A DNA stretch of 64,000 bases from CAZPBN01 sp964584935 (GTDB lineage Bacteria; Acidobacteriota; Aminicenantia; Aminicenantales; Aminicenantaceae): contig CAZPBN010000007.1 of assembly GCA_964584935.1 (NCBI GenBank), forward strand, positions 66,865 through 130,864, given 5' to 3'. Made by a program: the position numbers and the translations under genes. Of the stretch, positions 27,173 to 35,575 are shown piece by piece; position 1 is the first letter of the stretch, and each line of letters begins with the position of its first letter. The notes beneath the pieces are model-generated. The model was not told the origin of the DNA. It did no database searches and saw only the letters and a list, made by a program, of their open reading frames with translations.

Positions 27173-27831
27173 TTTTTGCCCAGAAGAACCATCACTTTTT
27201 TCATGTCCTCCCAGACCATTTTTTTGATTTGTTTGTTCCCGGGATTTCTCACGAGATAGGAAGGATGAAAAGTAGGCATCACCTTAATATTCCCAAAATC
27301 ATAGAACTCCCCTCTCAATGAGGTCATTCCCTTTGTGCTTCTGATAAAAAAATCGGATGCCACTTTACCCAGTGTTACAATAACCTTCGGATTTATCATA
27401 TCTATTTGTTTCAAAAGATAACCTTTACACTTATCAATTTCCTCACTATAAGGATTTCTATTATGAGGGGGCCTGCACTTAATGATATTTGTTATATATA
27501 TATCTTTTCTTTCAAAAGTCATCGCATTGATAATCCTTGTGAGAAGCTGTCCTGCCTTCCCCACAAAAGGCTTCCCCTGAATATCTTCATCTCCCCCTGG
27601 AGCTTCTCCAACGAACATCAGATTAGTATCGATATTGCCTTCTCCTGGAACCGCATTCTTTCTTGTTCGGGCTAAAGCACATCTCTGGCAATTTAATATT
27701 CTGTTCTTTAGTTCTGAATAATCAGCAGATTTGGAAGAAGACATTTTTGAAATAAAATCAATCCCTAACTGATTAAAGAATTCAACTGTTTTTTCCAGCT
27801 CTCTAATGACCTTTAAATTGTTATCTTCCAA
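27169..27831 (-). CDS. Family 4 uracil-DNA glycosylase (Fe-S type)
   Basis: Removes uracil from DNA as the first step of base-excision repair. The 220 residues have about 38 lead-in residues, then the UDG fold. The four cluster cysteines are C48 and C51 (NCQRC), C119 (IIKCRPP) and C135 (DKCKGY), as in family 4 enzymes with a [4Fe-4S] cluster. The catalytic loop is GEAPGGDED (75-83) and the DNA-intercalation motif is PTFHPSYL. It overlaps coaBC by 11 bp and priA by 4 bp. Confidence 0.93.
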   Translation of the reverse strand: MEDNNLKVIRELEKTVEFFNQLGIDFISKMSSSKSADYSELKNRILNCQRCALARTRKNAVPGEGNIDTNLMFVGEAPGGDEDIQGKPFVGKAGQLLTRIINAMTFERKDIYITNIIKCRPPHNRNPYSEEIDKCKGYLLKQIDMINPKVIVTLGKVASDFFIRSTKGMTSLRGEFYDFGNIKVMPTFHPSYLVRNPGNKQIKKMVWEDMKKVMVLLGKK

Positions 27832-29008
27832 TTAATTTCCCGATCCTATCCATGATGATCCGGCTGATCTCAATTTTACTCTTTTTGCCGGTTTTTTTGG
27901 ATTCTCCATCAGGAGTGACAATGAACACATCATTGTCATCTGAGGAAAATCCTGTCCCTTTTTTTGAGATATCGTTAGCAACAATGAAATCAAGATTCTT
28001 CATTCTGGCTTTCTTTTTAGCATTCTCCAAGATATGTTCTGTCTCTGCAGCAAAACCAACCACGATCTTTTTTCCCTTTTTTTTGCCTAATTCAGCCAAT
28101 ATATCTTTATTCCGAATGATCTTAATCTCACCGGGAATATCCTGTTTTTTTATTTTTCGTGATTCCGTTTTGGTAAAACGGAAATCAGATACAGCAGCTG
28201 CCATTATGATAATATCCATATCATCATAACGACTGGAAATTTCTTTATCCAATTCATCAGCTGTTTCAATAAAACTGACTTTAACTCCCGGCGGAGGGGG
28301 GATATTTGTTGGTCCGGATACAAGAACCACTTCTGCTCCACGCTCTATAGCTTCTTGGGCAAGCATATAGCCCATTTTCCCGGAAGAAGGATTGCTCAGG
28401 AAGCGGACAGAATCCATATATTCTCTAGTGGGTCCTGCCGTCACCAATATTCTTTTTCCTTTCAATTCTTTGCCTCTTTCTATTAATTTGATTGCTTCCT
28501 TGACAATTGTTTCTGAATCAGCCAGTCTGCCCCATCCTTCCTCCTTGCAGGCAAGATATCCTTTTTCCGGTTTGATGAAATAAACACCAAGGGATTCAAG
28601 TTTTCTTATATTCAATTGAGTTTGCTGATGAAAATACATTTTTTCATTCATAGCAGGAGCAATGAGCACAGGGCTCCTCACAGCCATATAGAATGTAGAT
28701 AAAAAGTCATCTGCAATTCCATTGGCAAACTTTCCTATAATATTCGCTGTTGCTGGAGCCACAACAAATAAGGAGGTTTCTTTTGCTAAATCGATATGAC
28801 TGATTGTCTTTTCTTCCTTACCGGTAAACAAATCAACCATAACATTGTTTTTAGAAACAGCGCTAAATAAAAGTGGACAAATGAGCTTGGTTGCGTTTTT
28901 TGTCATAATAACTTGAACCGAATATCCGGATTTCTGAAAGTTTCGTATGATATTGCATGACTTATAAATACTAATCGATGAACTGACTCCAAGTGATATT
29001 TTTTTCAT
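27821..29008 (-). CDS. coaBC: Bifunctional phosphopantothenoylcysteine decarboxylase / phosphopantothenate-cysteine ligase
   Basis: Adds cysteine to 4'-phosphopantothenate and decarboxylates the product, steps two and three of CoA synthesis. CoaC half (1-175): FMN flavoprotein with catalytic H71 (TISHIDLA), PAMN motif (N121) and active-site C154 in ACKEEGWGRL. CoaB half (about 185-395): TAGPTREYMDSVRFLSNPSSGKMG, then AAAVSDFR and FAAET. Length is normal for the fusion. It lies 5 bp after gmk. Confidence 0.95.
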   Translation of the reverse strand: MKKISLGVSSSISIYKSCNIIRNFQKSGYSVQVIMTKNATKLICPLLFSAVSKNNVMVDLFTGKEEKTISHIDLAKETSLFVVAPATANIIGKFANGIADDFLSTFYMAVRSPVLIAPAMNEKMYFHQQTQLNIRKLESLGVYFIKPEKGYLACKEEGWGRLADSETIVKEAIKLIERGKELKGKRILVTAGPTREYMDSVRFLSNPSSGKMGYMLAQEAIERGAEVVLVSGPTNIPPPPGVKVSFIETADELDKEISSRYDDMDIIIMAAAVSDFRFTKTESRKIKKQDIPGEIKIIRNKDILAELGKKKGKKIVVGFAAETEHILENAKKKARMKNLDFIVANDISKKGTGFSSDDNDVFIVTPDGESKKTGKKSKIEISRIIMDRIGKLIGR

Positions 29009-29013
29009 TTTAT

Positions 29014-29619
29014 TTATCTATCCTTAGAAAAACTTCTCAAAATGGGAAGAATCTTTTTTTTGCTTAATTCTAAAGAGCATCTGGAAGATATGATAATCGC
29101 TTTCAATTCTTCAACCGCATCTTCAAGCTTGTCATTGATGATTATATAATCAAATTCATAGTAATGTCTTACTTCCTTCCGGGCCACTTCAAGCCTTTTT
29201 TCAACGGATTCTGCTTTTTCAATTCCCCTATTCAATAGGCGTTTTTTCAGCACTCGAAAAGAAGGAGGTAATACAAATACAAACAGTCCTTTTCTCAGCT
29301 TTTCTTTGATTTGTTCCGCTCCCTGGATATCAATATCAAGTAAGAGATCAGACCTGATTCCCTTTCTTTCGATTTCCCTCTTGGATGTTCCGTAGTAATT
29401 TCCATGAACAACAGCCCATTCGGCAAATTTATCTCCCTGGATCATTGTTTCGAATTCATCTCTGGTAACAAAATAATAATCTTTTCCCTCTGTTTCGGCA
29501 TCTCTTTTTTTCCTGGTGGTGTGGGATACAGAAAAATTTATATTTTTTAAATTTCCCAAAATTTTCCAAACAAGTGTGGATTTCCCACAGCCGGAAGGTC
29601 CTGTTATCACAAACAACAT
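29014..29619 (-). CDS. gmk: Guanylate kinase
   Basis: Phosphorylates GMP to GDP. The 201 residues start MLFVITGPSGCGKST with the P-loop at 7-14. SHTTRKKRDAETEGKDYYFV binds GMP. DLLLDIDIQGAEQIK and LKKRLLNRGIEK (lid) follow. In many bacteria rpoZ lies between gmk and coaBC, but here the gap is 5 bp and holds nothing. A gap of 186 bp separates it from yicC upstream, so it may have its own promoter. Confidence 0.95.
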   Translation of the reverse strand: MLFVITGPSGCGKSTLVWKILGNLKNINFSVSHTTRKKRDAETEGKDYYFVTRDEFETMIQGDKFAEWAVVHGNYYGTSKREIERKGIRSDLLLDIDIQGAEQIKEKLRKGLFVFVLPPSFRVLKKRLLNRGIEKAESVEKRLEVARKEVRHYYEFDYIIINDKLEDAVEELKAIIISSRCSLELSKKKILPILRSFSKDR

Positions 29620-29805
29620 ATCTTTAGTTTACTTATTTTTTAAAACAGTTCAATCTCAAGACTCAACTGAATTAAAATATATTTATAATCTGAATAAAAA
29701 ATTTTTTTCGGTTATTATAAAAAATCCCTCTCATAAATGACTCTTTGACCACAAAACAATCTCAAGCCGGATATCATAATAAAAGTTGACCCCTAAATGA
29801 ATATC

Positions 29806-30684
29806 CTATTCCACATTCTGCACTTGTTGGCGAAAACTCTCAATCTCTCCTTTTATGAATAAAATTTCCTTGATTATTTCCATATCCTGGGATTTTGAAT
29901 TAATTGTGTTTGCTTCCCTGTAAAGCTCCTGGGCAATAAAATCCATTTTCTTTCCCAAAGGTTCTGTGTATTCCTGAGACAGAACTTCAGAAGAAAGTTT
30001 CAAATGAGATTTTAACCGTGCCACTTCTTCGGACAAATCATACTTCTGGGCATAAAAAGCAATTTCTTCCATCATTTTTTCATTAGATACAGGGGTTTCC
30101 CTGCTTAATTCCTTCATCCGTTCTCTTAATTTTTCTTTGATCAATAGGGGCTGCTTTTTAATAAGTTTCTCAATTCTAGCTAGCCCTTTTTTCATATTCA
30201 GAATAAGCTTTTTGATCTCTTTTTCGATTTCTTTGCCTTCTTTTCTTCGTTCTTTCACAAGAAGGTCAAGAACTTCCTTGAAACTTTTTTCCAGGAAAAT
30301 ATTTTCTTCATCTGAAAGTTTTCTCCTCTTTATATCTACGGCAGAAGGAATATTAAAAATGTTACCCAATGTTAATTCTGTATTCATCTTCAATCCCGAA
30401 GAAATTCTTTGTGCAGATAATAAAATATCCTTCAATAAATTCTCATTAACGGCAACTTTCCATTCTGATTCTTTTAAAAATTCTAACTCAAAATTAACTT
30501 CAACTCTACCTCTGTTGAGTTTTTTCTGGCAGATCGCTTTCAGTTTATTTTCTAATATTCCGATTTGAGGCCCCCTGTAAACCATATCAAAATATCGGTT
30601 ATTCAATGATTTGATGCTTATCTCAGCAGATAGATTCTTTGAATGAAAACACTTTTCTGCGTAACCGGACATACTAAAAATCAA
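29806..30684 (-). CDS. yicC: YicC family protein (putative endoribonuclease)
   Basis: A 292-residue member of the YicC family. The N-terminal domain opens MSGYAEKCF, then EISIKSLNNRYFD and KKLNRGRVEVNFEL. The C-terminal DUF1732 part ends EEVARLKSHLKL, MDFIAQELYREANTINSKSQD and IKGEIESFRQQVQNVE. YicC proteins have been reported to act as RNases. The yicC-gmk order is common in bacteria. The start overlaps the end of the ABC exporter gene by 4 bp. Confidence 0.93.
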   Translation of the reverse strand: MIFSMSGYAEKCFHSKNLSAEISIKSLNNRYFDMVYRGPQIGILENKLKAICQKKLNRGRVEVNFELEFLKESEWKVAVNENLLKDILLSAQRISSGLKMNTELTLGNIFNIPSAVDIKRRKLSDEENIFLEKSFKEVLDLLVKERRKEGKEIEKEIKKLILNMKKGLARIEKLIKKQPLLIKEKLRERMKELSRETPVSNEKMMEEIAFYAQKYDLSEEVARLKSHLKLSSEVLSQEYTEPLGKKMDFIAQELYREANTINSKSQDMEIIKEILFIKGEIESFRQQVQNVE

Positions 30685-32483
30685 AGCTCTTCCTCCTCAA
30701 TGACGGGAATCTGCAAATCATATAACTTTCTATAAATTCCATTTTTCCTGTACAAATTCTGGTGTGTCCCCTCTTCCACTATCTTCCCTTTATCCACCAC
30801 CATGATTTTATTGACTCTTCTTATGGTTGAAAGACGATGAGCAATCACAATGGTTGTCCTATTTTTCATTAAATTGGACAGGGCTTTTTGGACAAATTTT
30901 TCCGATTCAGAATCGAGGGCTGAAGTGGCTTCATCCAGTATGAGAATAGGAGGATTCTTGAGCATTGCTCTGGCTATGGCTAATCGTTGTCGCTGCCCAC
31001 TTGAAAGCATCCCTCCTTTTTCCCCAATAATGGTATCGTACTTCTGAGGAAGTTTCATAATAAAATCATGGGCTTCAGCCGCTTTCGCTGCTTTTTTAAT
31101 TCTTTCCTCACTAACATTCTCAATTCCATAGGCAATATTATTCCTTACCGTATCATTGAAAAGAATCAATTCTTGAGTAACCAGTCCTATTTGAGATCGG
31201 AGAGAATTCAAGGTGACTTCACTTATATCATATCCATCGATATAAATTTTACCTGAGTTGATTTCATAAAACCGAGAAATAAGATTGATAATGGTTGTCT
31301 TCCCTGCCCCACTGAGACCAATAAGGGCGACTGTTTGAGCCGGCTTCACTTTGAAACTCACATTATGAAGCACAGGCTTTTCATGATTATAACTGAAGGA
31401 AACTTTATCAAACATAACTTCTCCCTTGACTTCAGGAAGCTCAACGGCATCGGGTGATTCTTTGATTTGTGTCTTTTCTTCAAATATCTCCCTAATCCGT
31501 ATATAACCTGCCACTCCCTGCTGGATAACATTATTTGCCCGGCTCAATCTCTTGATCGGTGTGTACATCATAAAAATGGCAACCATAAAGGAACCGAAAT
31601 CACCAGCACTCAAATAGCCTCCGGCAATCCGTTGTGTTCCCACAAAAAGAATAAATGCTCCTAACACACCGCCCATGAATTCCATAAAAGGAGAAGAAAG
31701 GCTTCCGATCCATGCTAATTTAATAGAGGTTTTAAAATAATTGTAAGTGGCTTGAATAAATTTGCCGATTTCGAATTTTTCCATTGTAAACGATTTCACA
31801 ATCTTATTCCCAGTAATAGATTCATGAAGCAAATTAAAGATATTTGCCATTCTTTTCTGATTAAGCAAGCCCTTTCTTCTCAACTGAACACTGAACGCTG
31901 CTAAAGGAACTACTGCCAGAGGAGCCACCACAAATGAGGCTAATGCCAGATGCCAATCCTTAATAAACATCCCCACTAAAAGGACCAAAATAATAAGGGC
32001 TTCCCTTATAACATCCCCCATACTTCCAGAAACAGCTTCCCGGACTTTATCGATATCATTGGTCAATCGAGACATCAATTCGCCGGTAGACGTGCGATCG
32101 AAAAATCGAGTGGATTGACTCAAAAGGTTGGTATACAAATTGTCTCTTAAATCTTTCACCACTTTATGCCCTATGGACTTCATGAAAAAGGTGGAAAGAA
32201 AAGTGAAAAACCCCTTACCAAAAATAACCACAACAAGGACCAAAGGGATAAATTTGACTATCTGGTTTTCACTGATATTAAAGAGGTTAAACACATAATC
32301 CATTAAACGCGTTTTTTCAGGAGGAGCCCCTGAAGAAACATTCCACATTTTATCTATAATCGGCTGAATGAGGTCAACGAAAACATAAGTGAAAAATGCC
32401 ACAAAAATTGAAAAAACAAAGGACAAAATAAGTCTTTTCTTTTCACTAAGGGTTAATTTTAAAAGTATGATTATGTCTTTCAT
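30681..32483 (-). CDS. msbA: MsbA-type ABC exporter (lipid A / lipid flippase family)
   Basis: A half-transporter with fused membrane and ATPase domains, 600 residues. Six helices lie within about residues 15-320. The nucleotide-binding domain has Walker A GLSGAGKTT, Q-loop VTQELILFND, signature LSSGQRQRLAIARA, Walker B ILILDEATSALD and switch His in AHRLSTI. In a diderm, lipid A-core export to the outer leaflet is the most likely role. A peptide or drug exporter of the same fold cannot be excluded. It sits 5 bp after the Asd-like gene and overlaps yicC. Confidence 0.88.
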   Translation of the reverse strand: MKDIIILLKLTLSEKKRLILSFVFSIFVAFFTYVFVDLIQPIIDKMWNVSSGAPPEKTRLMDYVFNLFNISENQIVKFIPLVLVVVIFGKGFFTFLSTFFMKSIGHKVVKDLRDNLYTNLLSQSTRFFDRTSTGELMSRLTNDIDKVREAVSGSMGDVIREALIILVLLVGMFIKDWHLALASFVVAPLAVVPLAAFSVQLRRKGLLNQKRMANIFNLLHESITGNKIVKSFTMEKFEIGKFIQATYNYFKTSIKLAWIGSLSSPFMEFMGGVLGAFILFVGTQRIAGGYLSAGDFGSFMVAIFMMYTPIKRLSRANNVIQQGVAGYIRIREIFEEKTQIKESPDAVELPEVKGEVMFDKVSFSYNHEKPVLHNVSFKVKPAQTVALIGLSGAGKTTIINLISRFYEINSGKIYIDGYDISEVTLNSLRSQIGLVTQELILFNDTVRNNIAYGIENVSEERIKKAAKAAEAHDFIMKLPQKYDTIIGEKGGMLSSGQRQRLAIARAMLKNPPILILDEATSALDSESEKFVQKALSNLMKNRTTIVIAHRLSTIRRVNKIMVVDKGKIVEEGTHQNLYRKNGIYRKLYDLQIPVIEEEEL

Positions 32484-32488
32484 TTGGG

Positions 32489-33502
32489 TTAGGGAACGGA
32501 GATCATTTTCAAACCAATTTCATAAGCGTTCATAGCGGAGCCAAGGACTAAATTATCAGCGGTCATCCAGATCCAGTAGCTTCTGGGAATATTCACCTCT
32601 TTTTTAATATTTCCAATATGGATTTGTTCCTCCCCAGCAGCCGAAACCGGTGAAGGAAGAGAGCGCTTAGACAGCTTAAATAAAGGAGAATTGATAAATA
32701 GTTTTTCAAGTCTTGGAATCTCAATATCATCACTCAATTCCAAAAAGACCTTTATGGAATAGGCGTGGAACACAGGAACTTGAATAATGGATAATGAAAT
32801 TGGAAATTGTCTATTATTCAAGACCCTCCGAATCTCTGAAACGATCTGCTGTTCTTTAAAATCAAATCCATCTTTATCCGAAGGTCCTATTCTTAAAAGG
32901 AGATTGAATGCAATCTGTTCCTTGAATTCTTTTTTTGATACCGATCCACTGCTTAATAAAGAAAAACTCTGATCTGCGAGCTCTTTGATCCCCATATCTT
33001 CATAAACAGAAATGGGTTGAAGAACAAAACTAAGAGATTTTACTATTTTTGACTCTTTTAAAATCAAATGATGAAAATGAGAAAGGATTATCGTAACCGG
33101 ATGGGGATTGGCAACCAAAACAGGTTTATTTTTCTCAATAATTTTATCATTGACCCCATCCACAATTATGGGGATTTTTTCCTCATTATTGAAGGTCTCA
33201 CTCAAATCAACGGCTCTAAAAGATTTCTGCTTTTTTGCAAGAAGTCCCAGCTCTTTATTGACGGACTTTTCCGCAGCTAAAAAAACCAGATCATTGGAAA
33301 CAATGAAATCCTTTTCAAGACTATGGATCACTTTGGGTTCATCCTTGAAATGGGTCAGTTTACTGAATTCTTTTTCCACGTGAGAATCATAAAACTCCAA
33401 ATCACGAACAAAGGATTGATTGCGGCTTAAGACATTTTTTATCTCTTTTCCCCGTAGAGATTCTGTGCCTACCAATGCCACCCTAATGTTCTTATTTGCC
33501 AA
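32489..33502 (-). CDS. Aspartate-semialdehyde dehydrogenase-like protein without catalytic Cys
   Basis: A 337-residue homologue of Asd/USG-1. Recognisable parts are the opening RVALVGTESLRGKEI, AVDLSETF, the VANP segment and the dimerisation half with SIIQVPVFHAYSI. In active Asd the segment reads ANPNCSTI. Here residues 131-138 are ANPHPVTI, so the Cys nucleophile is Pro135. The GxxGxxG nucleotide loop is also incomplete (GTESLRG). It cannot make aspartate semialdehyde by the known mechanism. The start is TTG with AAGGGGG upstream. It lies between a DUF465 gene and msbA, away from any lysine or threonine genes, so a binding or structural role is more likely. Confidence 0.8.
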   Translation of the reverse strand: MANKNIRVALVGTESLRGKEIKNVLSRNQSFVRDLEFYDSHVEKEFSKLTHFKDEPKVIHSLEKDFIVSNDLVFLAAEKSVNKELGLLAKKQKSFRAVDLSETFNNEEKIPIIVDGVNDKIIEKNKPVLVANPHPVTIILSHFHHLILKESKIVKSLSFVLQPISVYEDMGIKELADQSFSLLSSGSVSKKEFKEQIAFNLLLRIGPSDKDGFDFKEQQIVSEIRRVLNNRQFPISLSIIQVPVFHAYSIKVFLELSDDIEIPRLEKLFINSPLFKLSKRSLPSPVSAAGEEQIHIGNIKKEVNIPRSYWIWMTADNLVLGSAMNAYEIGLKMISVP

Positions 33503-33520
33503 TGGTATATCGCCCCCTTT

Positions 33521-33745
33521 TTATTGACCTTCTTTTTTGAACTGCGCCATTAAAAAATACATTTTATCCTTAAGCATAAGCTTTTTCTTTTTTAAATTTT
33601 TTTCTTGAACTCTTTCTTTTTCCGTCAAATATGACTTTTTGTTGAATTTCTCAAGTTCTTTTTCACAATTCTGATGCTCATTAAAAACTTTTTTAAATTC
33701 TTTATTCTTTTTCAGCATTATCTTTTTGATCTCATTTTCTTTCAT
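33521..33745 (-). CDS. DUF465/YdcH-like small coiled-coil protein
   Basis: A 74-residue, strongly charged, helical protein. The spacing 'EFKKVFNEHQNCEKELEKF', an E-rich turn and 'KKKKLMLKDKMYFLM' matches DUF465, a family of short coiled coils with no settled function. It is 18 bp upstream of the Asd-like gene and probably opens that long minus-strand operon. It is Lys-rich compared with most family members. Confidence 0.7.
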   Translation of the reverse strand: MKENEIKKIMLKKNKEFKKVFNEHQNCEKELEKFNKKSYLTEKERVQEKNLKKKKLMLKDKMYFLMAQFKKEGQ

Positions 33746-33808
33746 GACATATTCTCCGTGGGAAAGAATATCACAAGATTTTTAGGAATTCAATCACATA
33801 CCATATAT

Positions 33809-33836
33809 TCAGACGTAAGACGCAAGACGTAAGAAA
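33809..33836. repeat. Dispersed GTAAGACG-type repeat, copy C
   Basis: CAGACGTAAGACGCAAGACG followed by TAAGA consists of about three tandem units of an 8-9 base word. The reverse complement is found at 56287-56312 and in part at 8558-8580. Confidence 0.5.
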
Positions 33837-33916
33837 ACTGGTTCACAAAACCGAAGAAATAGAGAAAAATAATTCGTGCATTGTATCATCATAGAATAAG
33901 AAAGATGAAAAAATTC

Positions 33917-33947
33917 TTCAGATGTCAGATGTAAGAAATCAGACAGA
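33917..33947. repeat. Dispersed GTAAGACG-type repeat, degenerate copy
   Basis: CTTCAGATGTCAGATGTAAG then AAATCAGACAG is a weaker version of the repeat about 80 bases away at 33809-33836. Confidence 0.35.
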
Positions 33948-34106
33948 AAGACACCACGTTGTCAGTTAAGATGGTAAGATAAAATGATGGAAATGGTAAA
34001 CAGAAATACAATGAACATCCTGGCTGAATGGTTTCATTGCTTTTTTAATCCAAGAACCTGACTGAAAGAATTGAATCCTTAAAATATCTTGGAAAAATAA
34101 TGAAGA

Positions 34107-34179
34107 TGGCGAGGGACGGAATTGAACCGCCGACGCAGAGATTTTCAGTCTCTCGCTCTACCGTCTGAGCTACCTCGCC
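34107..34179 (-). tRNA. tRNA-Phe (GAA anticodon)
   Basis: The 73-nt cloverleaf folds without mismatches. The acceptor stem is GGCGAGG/CCTCGCC, the D stem GCTC/GAGC, the anticodon stem AGAGA/TCTCT with loop CTGAAAA, and the T stem GGCGG/CCGTC (one G-T pair) with loop TTCAATT. Loop positions 34-36 are GAA, which reads Phe codons. CCA is not encoded and must be added afterwards. A strong promoter lies 35 bp upstream. Confidence 0.97.
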
Positions 34180-34213
34180 AAGTCAAAAATCTCAATCCTT
34201 AATGATTTTAATT

Positions 34214-34242
34214 AGTATAAATATCTCTAAAAATAAAGTCAA
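34214..34242 (-). promoter_or_regulatory. Strong sigma-70 promoter of tRNA-Phe
   Basis: TTGACT (34242-34237), a 17-bp spacer and TATACT (34219-34214). The expected start is near 34207, about 28 bases before the mature 5' end. Confidence 0.75.
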
Positions 34243-34280
34243 ATTGAATTTTATTCTGGTTATTGGTATATCTTTATCTG

Positions 34281-34445
34281 GATTGTCCGATCAAGTCGAA
34301 CAATGACACAGAATGGATTGTCCGATCAAGTCGAACAATGACACAGAATGGATTGTCCGATCAAGTCGAACAATGACACAGGATGGATTGCCCGATCAAG
34401 TCGAACAATGACACAGGATGGATTGTCCGATCGATCAAGTCAGAC
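34281..34445. repeat. 35-bp tandem repeat, four full copies plus a broken fifth
   Basis: Full units start at 34281, 34316, 34351 and 34386. A fifth begins at 34421 and diverges after a GATC duplication. Each unit contains ATTGTCCGA, five bases, then TCGAACAAT, an imperfect palindrome. On the minus strand the arms pair fully, with one G-T wobble. Copy 4 changes T to C in the left arm and still keeps a wobble there. There are no unique spacers, so this is not a CRISPR array. Confidence 0.9.
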
Positions 34446-34592
34446 GATCAGACTGGGTCGTATCTAATCACGTATATCACTTCTAAACGTCTATTGTGAC
34501 ACAGTCTGAATGACTGGAAATAATTGAACAGTTTTGAGTTCAATATTTTCAATATTCCATTGACCTTAATAACCATATAAAAATAAAATACT
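34446..34592. other. Gap after the tandem repeat, with a 12-bp inverted repeat
   Basis: TCAGACTGGGTC (34448-34459) and GACACAGTCTGA (34498-34509) pair with one mismatch around a 38-base loop. No T tract follows. Nothing else was recognised up to the 3' end of galU. Confidence 0.35.
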
Positions 34593-35456
34593 TCACTCTG
34601 TTAAGGTTTTCAGAAAAATTTTTAATTCCTTATTAAATTCAGGCCTCTGCAAAGCCAGCTCAACATTGGCTTTAATAAAGCCCATTTTATTCCCGGCATC
34701 AAACCGCTTCCCTTCAAAAAGATAGCCGTAGACAGGCTGTTCTTTGGAAAGCAATTTTATGGCATCGGTGATCTGAACCTCTCCGGATTGATCAGAAGAA
34801 GTTCTTCTTATGGCATCAAATATTTCAGGTGTGAACACATAACGGCCTATGATGGCAAGGTCAGAAAACGCTTTTTCAGGGCCCGGCTTTTCAATCATAT
34901 CCTCGACCTGAAAAACTCTTTCCGATATTTTCTTAGGCTTGACAATTCCATATTTCCTCATACCCTCTTCATCAACCCGACCCAGGACAATGATGGAAGT
35001 TTTATACTGTTCATAAGCACTGATTAGCTGACCGATGCAGGGAGTGGGGCACACAAAGATATCATCAGGTAAAAGGACGGCAAACGGTTCATTCCCTACA
35101 AATTCTTCTCCCACCATGATGGCATGCCCCAGTCCGAGAGCTTCTTTCTGCCGAATATACCAGAATTCAGCAAGGTTTGATATGTTCCTGACTTCTTGCA
35201 AGAGATCTGTTTTGTTTTTTTTCTCTAGAAATTGCTCCAATTCCGGACTGCTGTCAAAATAATCTTCCATAGAAGATTTTCCTCTGCTTGTGATAACCGC
35301 GATTTTCTCAATGCCTGCCTGGACCGCTTCCTCAACTCCATACTGGATAAGAGGTTTGTCCACCACAGAAAGCATTTCTTTAGGCTGGGATTTGGTTGCC
35401 GGAAGAAACCTCGTTCCAAATCCAGCTGCTGGTATGATTGCTTTTCGAATTTTCAT
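34593..35456 (-). CDS. galU: UTP-glucose-1-phosphate uridylyltransferase
   Basis: Makes UDP-glucose from UTP and glucose-1-phosphate for envelope sugars. The 287 residues match GalU length. KAIIPAAGFGTRFLPATKSQPKEML is the nucleotide-binding start. IQYGVEEAVQAGI, LGLGHAIMVGEEFVG, VLLPDDI and GRYVFTPEIFD follow. The C-terminal GKRFDAGNKMGFIKANVELAL is typical. It lies downstream of the fadL terminators, with GAGG 8 bases before the ATG. It is the natural user of glucose-1-phosphate from the phosphohexomutase at 11856-13256. Confidence 0.96.
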   Translation of the reverse strand: MKIRKAIIPAAGFGTRFLPATKSQPKEMLSVVDKPLIQYGVEEAVQAGIEKIAVITSRGKSSMEDYFDSSPELEQFLEKKNKTDLLQEVRNISNLAEFWYIRQKEALGLGHAIMVGEEFVGNEPFAVLLPDDIFVCPTPCIGQLISAYEQYKTSIIVLGRVDEEGMRKYGIVKPKKISERVFQVEDMIEKPGPEKAFSDLAIIGRYVFTPEIFDAIRRTSSDQSGEVQITDAIKLLSKEQPVYGYLFEGKRFDAGNKMGFIKANVELALQRPEFNKELKIFLKTLTE

Positions 35457-35484
35457 TATAAAACCTCATTTAAAGTAAAAACTA

Positions 35485-35523
35485 TAAAAAAGGCCAGGCA
35501 GAATTATTTGCTTCTACCTGACC
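35485..35523 (-). terminator. Intrinsic terminator downstream of fadL
   Basis: Read on the minus strand, GGTCAGGTAGAA pairs with TTCTGCCTGGCC (12 bp, two G-T pairs) around an 8-base loop. TTTTTT follows directly. This should separate fadL from galU. Confidence 0.8.
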
Positions 35524-35542
35524 CTTCAATAATCAGAAGTTC

Positions 35543-35575
35543 AAAAAAATAACAGAATCGTTTTGTTATTTTTTT
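35543..35575 (-). terminator. Hairpin at the fadL stop codon
   Basis: AAAAAAATAACA and TGTTATTTTTTT form a 12-bp A/T-rich stem with T-run flanks. It touches the stop codon at 35574-35576. With the hairpin at 35485-35523 it makes a tandem terminator. Confidence 0.55.

Larger units (their letters stand above)
33746..34106. other. 361-bp gap with dispersed repeats
   Basis: This gap lies between the DUF465 gene and tRNA-Phe. It holds two stretches of the dispersed repeat at 33809-33836 and 33917-33947. No open frame of note and no clear promoter were seen for the downstream operon. Confidence 0.5.

Noticed and set aside
29620..29805. Small gene such as rpoZ between yicC and gmk
   Set aside because: I looked for an omega-like frame on the minus strand and found only stops and AT-rich DNA.
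34281..34445. CRISPR array
   Set aside because: The repeats are directly adjacent with no unique spacers between them, and no cas genes are nearby.
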